From an uncultured Tenacibaculum sp. (GTDB taxonomy: Bacteria > Bacteroidota > Bacteroidia > Flavobacteriales > Flavobacteriaceae): DNA of 64,000 nucleotides. The position numbers and the translations under genes were made by a program. The stretch lies in assembly GCA_947501615.1 (NCBI GenBank), contig CANMWK010000007.1, positions 62,001 through 126,000 of the forward strand. Direction: 5' to 3'. Below are positions 28,058 through 37,365 of the stretch, in pieces. The notes under the pieces are model-generated. The model was not told where the DNA came from. It did not search any database and saw only the letters and a program-made list of their open reading frames with translations. How positions within the stretch are numbered: position 1 is the first letter of the stretch; each line of letters starts with the position of its first letter.

Positions 28058-29785
28058 TTATTTTTCAGTGTTTTGTTTCTTTTCTAGTTGTTTTATGAAA
28101 TATGAAGGTTGTAACTTGGTTTTTTTATGAAAAGCTGTAGAAAAAGTGAGTTGGTTATTAAAACCAGACTCTTCTGAAATAGCTTTTATGGTATAAGATC
28201 GAAATTTAGAATCTTTTGTCAATCTATTTATAGCATAATCTATTTTAAGATTATTAAGGTAATTTGAAAAATTATTTCCTTTTTCTAAATTGATGACTTT
28301 TGATAAATAGGAGCTATTCGTGTTTATTTCTTTTGCTAGGGAATTTAAAGTATATTTTTTCTTTGTAAAACGTTGTGATTTTTCAAACTTTTCAAGGCTA
28401 GAAAGAATCTTATTTGTTAAATCTTCTGAGATACCTGAAGGTTGTAGTTCAATAGTTGATTTTTCTTTTTGAGATGTTTTTTGTTGTATAGTTTGTTTTT
28501 CCTTTTTTAAGTTTTTATTACTATTTGATTGTTCAATTACGAGGTTGAATCGTTTTTTTAGAATGTGGTTTTTTCTTAAAAAGTAAAATAAAGAAAGGAG
28601 TAATAAAATACTTAGAAAAATAAATAGAAAAGAAGTGTTTTTACTTTTAATACTATTCTTTTGTAATACACTAATTAGGTTTTCTCTTTCAGACAATAAA
28701 TTAGGAATATCATAGCCTTCAGTTATTTTTTTTTCTAACTTAGAATATTTAGTTTCTATAATACTGTCTATTAATAACAACTTATTAATAGTACTTAATT
28801 GTTTCTCTTTATTTCTCGTTTTTTTATAGTAAGTATAGAGTTCCGAGTTCGCCCATTTTGCATTGATTATTGTTTTAGGATGTTTTTCGTAAATAGAATC
28901 AATTTTTAATAAATTTTTAAAAAGTAATTCATTTTTATTCATTTTCTTGTACGTTATTGATATAAATTTATGAGCATCAGATAATGAACTTTTTTTTTCT
29001 TTCAAATATTGAGTTACTTTTAATAAACTATCAATTCCCAATTCTGGTTTCTCTCTATTATACATAGTTATTCCGTATGTCATCAAAAAGAAGGGATACA
29101 TAGTTTTATCCATTTGTAAACTTTTTTTAATTCCTAATTTATTGATTACATATGCGGAATCATATAAATTATTTCTATTGTATGAATCACCTAATGCAAA
29201 TAAAGATTTTATATATTGTGATTTGTATTTTCTTTGAAAGGAGACATCTTTTTCAAAGAAAGAGATATTATCTCTAAAAAAGTTTATTGCTTGAGCTTTG
29301 TTTCCTGAAGCATTTTTTAATAAACCTATATAATGATGAATTTTAACGTTATAAAACTCATTACTAGTAGTTTTAAAATATTCTTGAGCCTTTAAATAGC
29401 AAGATAAGGCATCAACATATTCTGATTCGTAATACAATTGAATTCCTTTGTATAGTTTTCCAAAAGCTTCAATGTACTTATCATTTTTTTTCTTTGCAAC
29501 GAATAAAATACTATCTGCATATTTTATAGATGTTGTCGTATGTGAGTTTTCTAACAACTTTAAAAAATATCCTTTGAATAGGAAGTTTAAATTATTAGAT
29601 TTTTTTGCCTTAATTAGAACTTGCTGAACAATTTCTTTCTTTGATTCTTCACCTGTTATATTAGAGTAATAATCTTCTAATTGTTCTGGTGTTTTAGATA
29701 ACAGTTTATTTATATCTTCTTTTTGACTGTAAGAAGTGATACATAAACCAAGAATTATAAAAAAAATAATTTTATTTAATCGCAT
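28058..29785 (-). CDS. TPR/transmembrane AraC-type regulator of the peptide cluster
   Basis: This 575-residue regulator has a signal peptide, a TPR-like helical periplasmic part (about 20-375), a membrane helix near 385-403 and a cytosolic AraC HTH domain (about 475-570: INTNSSYLSKVINLEKG, then a second helix-turn-helix ending KTKLQPSYF). Such one-protein membrane sensors are common in Bacteroidota. The start at 29785 (MRLNKIIFF) fits the signal peptide. It overlaps the dehydratase C-terminal gene by 14 bases, so it is part of the operon and probably controls it. Confidence 0.85.
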   Translation of the reverse strand: MRLNKIIFFIILGLCITSYSQKEDINKLLSKTPEQLEDYYSNITGEESKKEIVQQVLIKAKKSNNLNFLFKGYFLKLLENSHTTTSIKYADSILFVAKKKNDKYIEAFGKLYKGIQLYYESEYVDALSCYLKAQEYFKTTSNEFYNVKIHHYIGLLKNASGNKAQAINFFRDNISFFEKDVSFQRKYKSQYIKSLFALGDSYNRNNLYDSAYVINKLGIKKSLQMDKTMYPFFLMTYGITMYNREKPELGIDSLLKVTQYLKEKKSSLSDAHKFISITYKKMNKNELLFKNLLKIDSIYEKHPKTIINAKWANSELYTYYKKTRNKEKQLSTINKLLLIDSIIETKYSKLEKKITEGYDIPNLLSERENLISVLQKNSIKSKNTSFLFIFLSILLLLSLFYFLRKNHILKKRFNLVIEQSNSNKNLKKEKQTIQQKTSQKEKSTIELQPSGISEDLTNKILSSLEKFEKSQRFTKKKYTLNSLAKEINTNSSYLSKVINLEKGNNFSNYLNNLKIDYAINRLTKDSKFRSYTIKAISEESGFNNQLTFSTAFHKKTKLQPSYFIKQLEKKQNTEK

Positions 29786-30620
29786 TTTTTTGAAATTGAT
29801 AAAATTTATATAAACAACTATAGCAAACCAACTCATGTAAACGTTGCTTGTCTCTAAATAATCGGTTTACTGTCATGTGTACATGACTAGCTAATAGATC
29901 TTCAAGATTTAAATGTTGGTTTTTTATACTGTCATTTATACGTCTAACTTTTTGTGTTATTAGTTCTGACTTTTTATTCAGTAATTCAACAAGTGGGGTG
30001 AATTCTTTCTCAGGTTTTACAAAGAAAGATAAAATGGGGTTTCGTAATGTTTGGTATTTTTTATTTAATTGTTTACTTAATGTTTTATTGGTGTTAAACT
30101 CTTTTTTGAATAGATCACCATTATATGCTGTAAATTTTATCTTTTGATCGAGATCAAAATTAAACACATTTAAAAGGGTATCTATAGAACGTAACGAAAA
30201 TAAAAACAAAAGCGTATCGTCATCTATTAAACGTAATGCATTTATACAGGTTTGACTATCGATATAAAAAATATATTCACTTTCTTCTATACTATCAGAA
30301 CCATAGCGCTCTAGTTCTCTAGAGTACATATCAGCTTGAATCGACCAAATAGTTCCATTATCAATATATGTTCCTATATAATTGTTAACATTTTTAATGA
30401 CAGTACCTAAATTATTAGTATCAGTAACATGAAATCTAACTCTTAAATGAGGCTTTGGATCTTCATATCGTATGAAAAACCACTGATCAATTAAGTTTTC
30501 CTCTAATAATTTTCCACAAAGCGGTTGAATAATATCTGTTAGTACTACATCAGCAGTTCGTTTACCACAATATATTTTGTAATACAGCCACTCATCACCA
30601 AGAATAAAATTTCGTTTCAT
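29772..30620 (-). CDS. Dehydratase C-terminal half (SpaB_C/thiopeptide-type elimination protein)
   Basis: This 282-residue protein is the elimination domain of a split LanB-type dehydratase. The signature WFFIRYEDPKPHLRVRFHV sits at 47-65, and the typical WLYYKIY start is present. In LanB enzymes this part removes glutamate from glutamylated Ser/Thr to leave dehydroamino acids. Its ATG overlaps the N-terminal half by four bases, so the two are made in equal amounts. Separate coding of the halves is also known for other Bacteroidota clusters, such as the pinensins. Confidence 0.85.
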   Translation of the reverse strand: MKRNFILGDEWLYYKIYCGKRTADVVLTDIIQPLCGKLLEENLIDQWFFIRYEDPKPHLRVRFHVTDTNNLGTVIKNVNNYIGTYIDNGTIWSIQADMYSRELERYGSDSIEESEYIFYIDSQTCINALRLIDDDTLLFLFSLRSIDTLLNVFNFDLDQKIKFTAYNGDLFKKEFNTNKTLSKQLNKKYQTLRNPILSFFVKPEKEFTPLVELLNKKSELITQKVRRINDSIKNQHLNLEDLLASHVHMTVNRLFRDKQRLHELVCYSCLYKFYQFQKNAIK

Positions 30621-32851
30621 AGCTTTTTAGAATTTAATTTTTGGGTATTGTAAAAGGTGAAAATATGTTCGTTAACATAATTTTCTTTTTCATTGCTTGT
30701 TGAGTAGTCGTCATTTATATGCAAAAACTCTTGTAAAACCATATTGTTTTTACGTTTTATAATATCAACGAATAATTGAATACTTTCAGTGTGTGATAAA
30801 TCAATCAATAGTGTATTATCGCCTTCTTTAATTTGAATAAACTTAGGTATACCATGTTTTTTTCTCCATTGTTTTATGCAATCAATCGGATTATTAGTTG
30901 TATCATATTTATTAACAATCTCATCAATAGCATCTTTATGAATAATCCATTTTGCTTTTGATAACACTATACCTCGATAACTAACTCTGGGAAGAAATGA
31001 GAATTGTTTAGTAATGTTAGGCCAATTAAAACCAAGATAGGTCTTGGTATTTTGAAATTCTAAATCACATAAAAAATGATATATAGGTAATGCCTTAGAT
31101 GAATAATTATGCGCATTAGTTAAACGAGGCAGGACTTCTTTTCCAAGACGTTTTGATTTTAGTACAACGCGATTATTTCTAATAGATACAGTAAGATCAT
31201 TAATAGATATTTGATTTTTAAAGGGTAAGGTAGAATTTGTGATGTAAGGAATCTCATAAGATCGTATATGAGGCCTTTTTAGAATATTTCCAGTTCTTGA
31301 TTGGGGTAAATGTACAATTTCAGCTAAAGTTTTATCAGAATTAAGATCCTGTTCTATATCAGTAATCCGAGTTACATAATTGAATATGTTTTTATTGAAG
31401 TGACAAAAACGACCTAATAATTTTCCAGCTCCATGACTAAACCCATGCAGTATAATTTGTTGCTTATCTTTTTGATGCACAACTTCGGTAAATGCTGCCA
31501 TCGTATCAGGAATATGTTTCCAGTTTAATTCAATATTTTTAAAATCTGTATCTGTTATTTCAATACCATAATCGTTGTTTTTATGCGCTTGTAAAAGTTT
31601 TTGGTATATAATTTTTTGCGCTTCATTCAACAAAAATTGTTCTGATTGAACTACATTTTTTTTGCTAGGTTTTATATCATACAAAAAAGGTGTAGTATCC
31701 GCAACTTCGTTGTTTTGTACATAGCCTATACCACTCTCAATATCTAAAACGTTAGCTAAATCAACTTCTTGTTGATCATACCGATCTATAAAAGCTTTTT
31801 TGAATTTTTTTAGATGGTCACTTTCAGTAAATTGATTTAATTTTAATAATAAAGGAATTACCTTTTTTATTGTGTTTACTTGGTAAGTAGTGATAGATGC
31901 TATCTGTTTTTCAACAGAAAGATCTGTTTGAAATAGGTGCTTTCCTTCAAAAGGGATGCTAAGTTTTTGTAATTTTTGAATAATATCTTCGTATACAAAA
32001 TGACTATTTCCTAATTTTTGATCGATGCAATTTAAATCATTTTGAAGAGATTTCAATTTTTCGATATGATGTTCTAAATTATCATATTTTTCTAGTGTAC
32101 AAATAAGTTCAGATAAAATATCATTACCTGTAACATTAGGGTATAACTCGCTAATTAAGATTTGATTATCAATCAGTATTTCGATATATCCTTTTGCTTC
32201 CTCATAGGATATATCATCATCGATTAAGTAGTTGGCTAATTGATGTATTGTTTTCCCTTTTTCAGATTCTTTGATAATAATATCTAAATATTCAGTAGCT
32301 TCAATAGCTTCTATACTATATGATCTTGTATTTTTTTCGATAAAATATTCTACATAACGATATTGATCATTATCAGTTTTATAAAGAGAAGTATTGGGAA
32401 AAAAGAGCAACTGATTTTTTATTTCATCAATTCTTGATAGTTTTAAAGCTAATGAAAATAAGTAATTCGTGTCAAAGTCTGTTCGTCTTGTAAAAGAAGT
32501 CGTCTCTTCATTACTATTATCAATAGTTTTTAAACTTACTTGAGAAAATAAACCAAATGGAGTACATCTAGTGGAAGCCCTAATTAGATATTTAAAAACA
32601 GTTTGACATATACTTTTAATTTTTTTTTGGTTATAGCTACCTTTTAGAGTTTTTTCAATCTCAGAATAGAGTTCTGGTGATGCCAAAAATAGACCTTCTT
32701 TAAATGCAGGTTCTTTCCAATATTTTTTTAAATCGTCTAAAGAGAATTCTTTTTTTCGAATTAATTGATTGTAAAATTTTAATGAAAAAAAAGGAGTTCT
32801 TAAACAATAAGTGTCTAAGAAATTATATGGGTTTTGTTTGGCATTTATCAT
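30617..32851 (-). CDS. Dehydratase N-terminal half (LanB glutamylation domain)
   Basis: This 744-residue protein is the Lant_dehydr_N type that transfers glutamate from glutamyl-tRNA to Ser/Thr of a precursor peptide. The family motif STRCTPFGLF is at 93-102. The rest aligns as a full N-terminal domain (YFIEKNTRSYSIEA, SHGAGKLLGRF, NAHNYSSKALPIYHFL). The start at 32851 (MINAKQNPYN) is favoured over 32884. No LanC cyclase was found anywhere in the window. It probably works with the split C-terminal protein on the 54-residue precursor, but Ser/Thr of the NHLP peptides could also be substrates. Confidence 0.87.
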   Translation of the reverse strand: MINAKQNPYNFLDTYCLRTPFFSLKFYNQLIRKKEFSLDDLKKYWKEPAFKEGLFLASPELYSEIEKTLKGSYNQKKIKSICQTVFKYLIRASTRCTPFGLFSQVSLKTIDNSNEETTSFTRRTDFDTNYLFSLALKLSRIDEIKNQLLFFPNTSLYKTDNDQYRYVEYFIEKNTRSYSIEAIEATEYLDIIIKESEKGKTIHQLANYLIDDDISYEEAKGYIEILIDNQILISELYPNVTGNDILSELICTLEKYDNLEHHIEKLKSLQNDLNCIDQKLGNSHFVYEDIIQKLQKLSIPFEGKHLFQTDLSVEKQIASITTYQVNTIKKVIPLLLKLNQFTESDHLKKFKKAFIDRYDQQEVDLANVLDIESGIGYVQNNEVADTTPFLYDIKPSKKNVVQSEQFLLNEAQKIIYQKLLQAHKNNDYGIEITDTDFKNIELNWKHIPDTMAAFTEVVHQKDKQQIILHGFSHGAGKLLGRFCHFNKNIFNYVTRITDIEQDLNSDKTLAEIVHLPQSRTGNILKRPHIRSYEIPYITNSTLPFKNQISINDLTVSIRNNRVVLKSKRLGKEVLPRLTNAHNYSSKALPIYHFLCDLEFQNTKTYLGFNWPNITKQFSFLPRVSYRGIVLSKAKWIIHKDAIDEIVNKYDTTNNPIDCIKQWRKKHGIPKFIQIKEGDNTLLIDLSHTESIQLFVDIIKRKNNMVLQEFLHINDDYSTSNEKENYVNEHIFTFYNTQKLNSKKL

Positions 32852-32872
32852 TGAAATCAGTTCAGCAAAATG

Positions 32873-32906
32873 CAAAAATACCAATTTATTGATGGTAACG
32901 TCAAAA
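32873..32906 (-). promoter_or_regulatory. Promoter of the dehydratase operon
   Basis: On the minus strand there is a TTTTG -33 box (32902-32906) and a TATTTTTG -7 box (32873-32880), with 21 bp between them. The -7 box lies 21 bases upstream of the dehydratase start. This fits the Bacteroidota primary promoter. Confidence 0.55.
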
Positions 32907-32959
32907 ATAATCTTAAAAGACTGTATTTCAGTTTCTTAAAAATGTTTTATTGTACCATG

Positions 32960-32991
32960 GATTTATAAATTCATACACTAAGATTTATAAA
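32960..32991. promoter_or_regulatory. Tandem operator candidate between the divergent halves
   Basis: GATTTATAAATTCA at 32960-32973 is identical to the copy at 28019. A second GATTTATAAA starts 22 bases later at 32982. Direct repeats about two helical turns apart are typical of AraC-family sites. It can serve the minus-strand dehydratase operon and perhaps the plus-strand JmjC gene. Confidence 0.45.
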
Positions 32992-33098
32992 ACTAAAGAT
33001 AATCCGTTTTGAATCTCGCTTTTTCAGCCTTTGATTTGTACCAGTAAAAACCTTTAAAAAGGGTGAGGGAATAATAGGGAATTTAAAATTATATACGT

Positions 33099-34310
33099 AT
33101 GGACAAGGTATTAGAAAAACAAAAAACAATATCGAATTTTAATGATTTGATATACCCTGTATCTTTAGATGAATTTAAAGAAAAGTATTGGGACAATGAA
33201 GTGCTACTTTTAAAAAGAGAAGACAGATCTTTTAATGAATCACTTTTGAAAATTTCAGAAGTAGATGAAGTTTTAGACTACCATAGACCAAACGGAGCTA
33301 GTATTCGAGTGGTGAAGAATCAAGAACCATTACATAAAAATAAATATGAGAATGAAGATGGAAGCCTAAATTTAAATCAATTATATGCTGCTTATGGTGA
33401 TGGGTACACTATCGTAATTAATGAAATAGATCGATTTTGGAAACCTATTAAAACATTATGTCAAAATGTAAAAGGGTTATTAAACCATAAGACGAAAGGT
33501 AATATGTATTTGACTCCAAAAAATCAAAAGGCATTATTACCACATTACGATACACATGATGTATTTGTAGTACAAGTTTCAGGAAAGAAGCATTGGAAAA
33601 TATATGATGATCAGTATAAAACACCTTTAGTCAATAGTTTTCAGCCAATTTTTCAAAGAGAACAATTACAAAATGTAAAAGAAATTACACTAGAAGCAGG
33701 TGATATGATGTATATTCCTAGAGGAATACCTCACGAAGCATATACTACCGACGATTCTTCGTTACACTTAACGATAGGAGTTTATCCAACACAGTGGTTA
33801 GATTTTTTTAATAAAACACTACAAAACTTAGCTCAAACTGATGTTTCGCTTCGTAAAGCATTACCAATAGGTTACTTAAATGATAATGATGCCATTAATG
33901 TAATCAAGAGTAAAATTGAAGAAATTTCACAAATAGTATGTAATGATATTTCTAAAAAAACTAGTGTTTACGGTTCAGCGCAACTTTTGAAAGAGGAATT
34001 AAGGTCAGAAAATCCACCACAAGCAGATGGTCACTTTGAAAGTTTGGACGCTATGGATTGCATCGGTCTAGATACTCACTTAGTAAAAAGAAACAATGTA
34101 ACAAGTGCTGTGCAGCAATTAGGAAATATTTCAAGGATTATTTTTCCCGGAAATGTTATTAGAGGTCCTATTACAATCGCACCTTGTTTTGAGTTTATAT
34201 CTGAAAATAAAGGTGGATTTCAGGTTAGTGAAATTCCATTGATAAATGATGCCAATAAAATAAAATTATGTAAAAGATTAATAAGGGGAGGATTGTTAAA
34301 AGTTAAATAA
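33099..34310 (+). CDS. JmjC/cupin-type 2-oxoglutarate oxygenase
   Basis: This 403-residue Cupin_4/JmjC protein resembles ribosomal oxygenases (RoxA/MINA53 type), which hydroxylate protein side chains using Fe(II) and 2-oxoglutarate. The iron triad is His149, Asp151 (LPHYDTHDVF) and His212 (YIPRGIPHEA), within a double-stranded beta-helix. It is coded divergently from the split dehydratase and just ahead of an AraC regulator and the exporter operon. A role in hydroxylating the exported peptides is inferred; a ribosomal protein target cannot be excluded. Confidence 0.83.
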   Translation: MDKVLEKQKTISNFNDLIYPVSLDEFKEKYWDNEVLLLKREDRSFNESLLKISEVDEVLDYHRPNGASIRVVKNQEPLHKNKYENEDGSLNLNQLYAAYGDGYTIVINEIDRFWKPIKTLCQNVKGLLNHKTKGNMYLTPKNQKALLPHYDTHDVFVVQVSGKKHWKIYDDQYKTPLVNSFQPIFQREQLQNVKEITLEAGDMMYIPRGIPHEAYTTDDSSLHLTIGVYPTQWLDFFNKTLQNLAQTDVSLRKALPIGYLNDNDAINVIKSKIEEISQIVCNDISKKTSVYGSAQLLKEELRSENPPQADGHFESLDAMDCIGLDTHLVKRNNVTSAVQQLGNISRIIFPGNVIRGPITIAPCFEFISENKGGFQVSEIPLINDANKIKLCKRLIRGGLLKVK

Positions 34311-34325
34311 GAAAAAGTAAATGTT

Positions 34326-34958
34326 ATGAACTTAGATAATCAACAAATAAATTGGGGCTCTTCTAATGCATTAATAGAATTAATTAAGGGTATTGAAACA
34401 CCTTTAGCATCTATAATTAAGGAGAGTAATATTACTACTGAAACAAACGCAACCAATTCAAAGAGTATTATATTTTCAAGTACTCAAGAAATTAAGAAAA
34501 TAGTAGATGCGATTGTTAAACAAGTAAATAAAAATGAAGAGCCTGAACCTTTAATTTTTCAAATTTACAATTCAAACGACAGGGTCAAATCAATGTGTAA
34601 TGGTGAAGTTAAATCTTCAAATATTTCAAAACAAGACATTAATTGGTTGAAAAAAATGGAAGATGAAGTTTATAAAAATATAAAGCAGGGAGATATAAAT
34701 TTATACGATTTATCGTACAGCCTTTCTGTGAGTGAACGCCAATTGCATAGAAAAATTAAAAATTTAGTGTATTTAACTCCTAATAAATATATCAGGGTGT
34801 TAAAATTACATAAAGCTAAACAATTGATTGATGGTTACTTGTACAATACAATTTCACAAATATCTTATGCAGTAGGGTATTATGATACGTATTACTTTTC
34901 CAAGTTATTTAATCAACAATACGGAGTGTCTCCGAGAAAGCTTTTATGTGAAAGATGA
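34326..34958 (+). CDS. AraC-family regulator
   Basis: This 210-residue protein has an unrecognised N-terminal half (about 1-100) and a C-terminal AraC double HTH (LSVSERQLHRKIKNL, then ISQISYAVGYYDTYYFSKLFNQQYGVSPRKL). It is soluble, unlike the other AraC proteins here. It starts 15 bases after the oxygenase gene and probably forms an operon with it. Likely targets are the neighbouring peptide genes. Confidence 0.85.
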   Translation: MNLDNQQINWGSSNALIELIKGIETPLASIIKESNITTETNATNSKSIIFSSTQEIKKIVDAIVKQVNKNEEPEPLIFQIYNSNDRVKSMCNGEVKSSNISKQDINWLKKMEDEVYKNIKQGDINLYDLSYSLSVSERQLHRKIKNLVYLTPNKYIRVLKLHKAKQLIDGYLYNTISQISYAVGYYDTYYFSKLFNQQYGVSPRKLLCER

Positions 34959-34989
34959 ATATATAGAAGCCAGAGTCAGTCATCTTTTT

Positions 34990-35108
34990 CTCTATTTCTC
35001 ATAAATTATATAATTTACTGATCACTGTACTCTGGTCTTCTTGAAATTAAAATTGTGATATGAAAAGTATGAAAATAATGGGAGTATAATTTATAGCGAG
35101 AAATAGAG
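34990..35108. repeat. Long inverted repeat in the gap before the exporter operon
   Basis: The 307-bp gap 34,959-35,265 contains a left arm (34990-35010) that is nearly the reverse complement of the right arm (35085-35108), apart from an inserted GC. A flanking pair GAAGCCAGAGT (from 34966) and ACTCTGGTCTTC (to 35040) also pairs with one bulge. This may form a cruciform or an RNA structure, or mark a small element. No coding frame was found. Confidence 0.45.
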
Positions 35109-35132
35109 TGTGTAAAATCCCATAGATATCAA

Positions 35133-35168
35133 ATCAAAGACGTTAATTTTTAACGTCTTTGATCTTTT
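35133..35168 (+). terminator. Hairpin with T tail
   Basis: A 14-bp stem pairs 35133-35146 with 35150-35163 around a 3-base loop. CTTTT follows. It can end the oxygenase-AraC transcript and isolates the exporter operon. Confidence 0.75.
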
Positions 35169-35265
35169 AAAACAGTCACTTTCAACCGAAAACTTGGCAG
35201 TTTTACACCACTATAGTGCTTTAATTTAGCTTCATATCAGAAATAAAAACTAAAAAAATAGAATT

Positions 35266-35784
35266 ATGAAGCGAGTACTTTTTTTACTTGGACATTTAGA
35301 TGATATCGATATAGAATGGATGATAAATAACGGTTATAGGGAAGACTTAGAAGTTGGAGATCGATTAATAGAACAAGGAAAAACCATTGAAAATTTATAC
35401 ATCGTATTATCAGGATCATTATCAATCACAGATAGCAATACAGATAAACATATTGCAAATATAGGTCCAGGAGAGATTGTTGGAGAAATGTCTTTTTTAG
35501 AATCTAGACCACCATCAGTTTCTGTAATTGCAGGAGAAGATGTATCCGTTTATGCAATTTCAAGAGAATTAATGAATAGCAGATTAGCGGCTAATTTAGA
35601 GTTTAAAGCGAATTTTTATTATGCTTTAGCATTATTCTTATCTAACAGATTACGAAAAACTACAAGTCAATTAGGTTATGGGAATCCGCAAGAAGAGGAT
35701 GTTATAGACGAGTCTGTATTAGACGGAGTTTCTCAGGCAGGGGCAAGATTTGGTCAAATCCTACAAAAATTTTCAGAAGTTTAA
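35266..35784 (+). CDS. Cyclic-nucleotide-binding protein without a DNA-binding domain
   Basis: This 172-residue protein has one cNMP-binding (CAP_ED) domain at about 20-140. The phosphate-binding cassette reads GEIVGEMSFLESRPPSVSV, with the conserved Glu and Arg that hold the cyclic phosphate. A helical tail follows with no helix-turn-helix, so it is a sensor or adaptor and not a CRP-type transcription factor. It is first in a tightly packed operon with TolC, HlyD, two ABC exporters and a cyclase. Control of export by cAMP is therefore a reasonable inference. In some cyanobacterial exporters such a domain is fused to the ABC protein. Confidence 0.85.
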   Translation: MKRVLFLLGHLDDIDIEWMINNGYREDLEVGDRLIEQGKTIENLYIVLSGSLSITDSNTDKHIANIGPGEIVGEMSFLESRPPSVSVIAGEDVSVYAISRELMNSRLAANLEFKANFYYALALFLSNRLRKTTSQLGYGNPQEEDVIDESVLDGVSQAGARFGQILQKFSEV

Positions 35785-35797
35785 TAGTAAAGCAAAT

Positions 35798-37354
35798 ATG
35801 AATTTAAAAATTCAAATAACTGTATTGTGTATAGGTATGGTTAGTTTAGTTTTTTCTCAAACTTCTGGTTCTGGAGGTGTTGTTGAGTTTTCTAAATTAA
35901 CTTTAAGTGAGAGTCCTGTAGTTGAGAGTAATAGATTATCGATAACAAATGCTGAAGGAGATTTCCAAATCCAAAAAAGTTTTTTCGATTATCAATTAAC
36001 ATCAGGAATAACGGCAGGTACTAATAGTTCAAATTTATTTGCTGCCGACCCTAGAAGTACATTGTTGGCTAATAATGAATTAGATGCTAGTAATGTAAAC
36101 TTGGGTTTAGGTTTACAAAAACGATTTAGAATAGGTTTAGTGGCAAGTTTTTCAGTTGATTATACAAGGTTGAATGATAATTTTCCTTTGAATAGATTTA
36201 GTCAAAACATTGGAGCAAATATAGATGATCATGCTATGACAAGTACTTTTTCGCTTACGCAACCCCTATTAAGAGGAAGTGTACAAGTGGCTTCGGCATT
36301 AGAAAAATCATCCATACTTAATTTAGAAAGTGAAAAAACAAATGTAACATTCAAAAATTCATTTGAAGTATTGCAAACCGCGAATGCATATTGGCAATAT
36401 GTGGCAGCATACAAAAGTTTAGCAGTTTTTCAAGAAAATCAAAATAGAGTTCAGAGAGTATTAGATATCACAAAAGAATTAGTAGAGGCAGATAAAAAAC
36501 CATCTGGAGATTTAGCTCAAATTCAAGCAGATTTAGCAAACCAAGCGAGACAAACTAAAGTTGCAGAACAAAATTTGTATACCGCTAAACTAAATTTAGG
36601 TAGAGCTATAGGATTACATGAAGAAGAGAGTAAGAAAATAAATATTCCTGTTGATGACTTTCCTGAAATTAAAACATCTGGGTATATAGGAAACCTTGAT
36701 TTGAATAAATATATACTATTAGCTCAAGAAAATAGAAGTGATATTGAAGCAACAAAGCAAATTGAAGAAGCTGTAAAACTACAATTACAATTTGCAGAGA
36801 ATGGTAGGAAACCTCAATTAGACCTTACAGGTTTTGTGAATTATGGAGGAGCAAATATTGGAAATGGAATCAATAACGCATTAGCTACCTTAACACAAAG
36901 AGAAGGAAGAAGTTTAGGTTTTGGTGTGCGATTAAATTTTTCTTTTCCAATTAATAACAATAATGCGAGAGGAAATTACACAAAAAGTAAAGTAGCTTTT
37001 GAAAACCAGCAAATTTCAAATGAGAACTTAAAAAGAAATATTGATTTAAATGTTTCTATAGCACTAAATAATTTAAACAACAGTGTGTTGGTTCTTGAAA
37101 AAGCAAAGGAATCTCTAGGATATTATAAGCAAGTATTTAGTAATGAAAAAGAAAAATTTCAGAATGGATTAACCACATTACTAAATCTAATCTTATTTCA
37201 AGAACGATTAACATTTGCAGCATTAGAGTACTTACAAGCACATCAACAATTTGCATCTGCAATTGTAAACTTAAGATATCAAACAGGGACTTTGATTGGC
37301 GAATCAAATAAAAAGATTACAAAGGACCTATTTTTTACAATACCAAAAATTTAA
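35798..37354 (+). CDS. TolC-family outer-membrane efflux protein
   Basis: This 518-residue protein has a signal peptide cleaved after about VFSQ (residue 20) and two long alpha-helical, coiled-coil TolC domains (for example LEKAKESLGYYKQVFSNEKEKFQNGL), with barrel strands between. It forms the outer-membrane tunnel of the exporter. The start at 35798 (MNLKIQIT) fits the signal peptide. The frame runs from the end of the cNMP gene, 13 bases after its stop. Confidence 0.9.
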   Translation: MNLKIQITVLCIGMVSLVFSQTSGSGGVVEFSKLTLSESPVVESNRLSITNAEGDFQIQKSFFDYQLTSGITAGTNSSNLFAADPRSTLLANNELDASNVNLGLGLQKRFRIGLVASFSVDYTRLNDNFPLNRFSQNIGANIDDHAMTSTFSLTQPLLRGSVQVASALEKSSILNLESEKTNVTFKNSFEVLQTANAYWQYVAAYKSLAVFQENQNRVQRVLDITKELVEADKKPSGDLAQIQADLANQARQTKVAEQNLYTAKLNLGRAIGLHEEESKKINIPVDDFPEIKTSGYIGNLDLNKYILLAQENRSDIEATKQIEEAVKLQLQFAENGRKPQLDLTGFVNYGGANIGNGINNALATLTQREGRSLGFGVRLNFSFPINNNNARGNYTKSKVAFENQQISNENLKRNIDLNVSIALNNLNNSVLVLEKAKESLGYYKQVFSNEKEKFQNGLTTLLNLILFQERLTFAALEYLQAHQQFASAIVNLRYQTGTLIGESNKKITKDLFFTIPKI

Positions 37355-37365
37355 AAACAATAAAA

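Noticed and set aside
35266..35784. CRP/FNR transcription factor
   Set aside because: The cNMP domain is clear, but the C-terminal helix-turn-helix of the CRP family is absent and the protein is too short.
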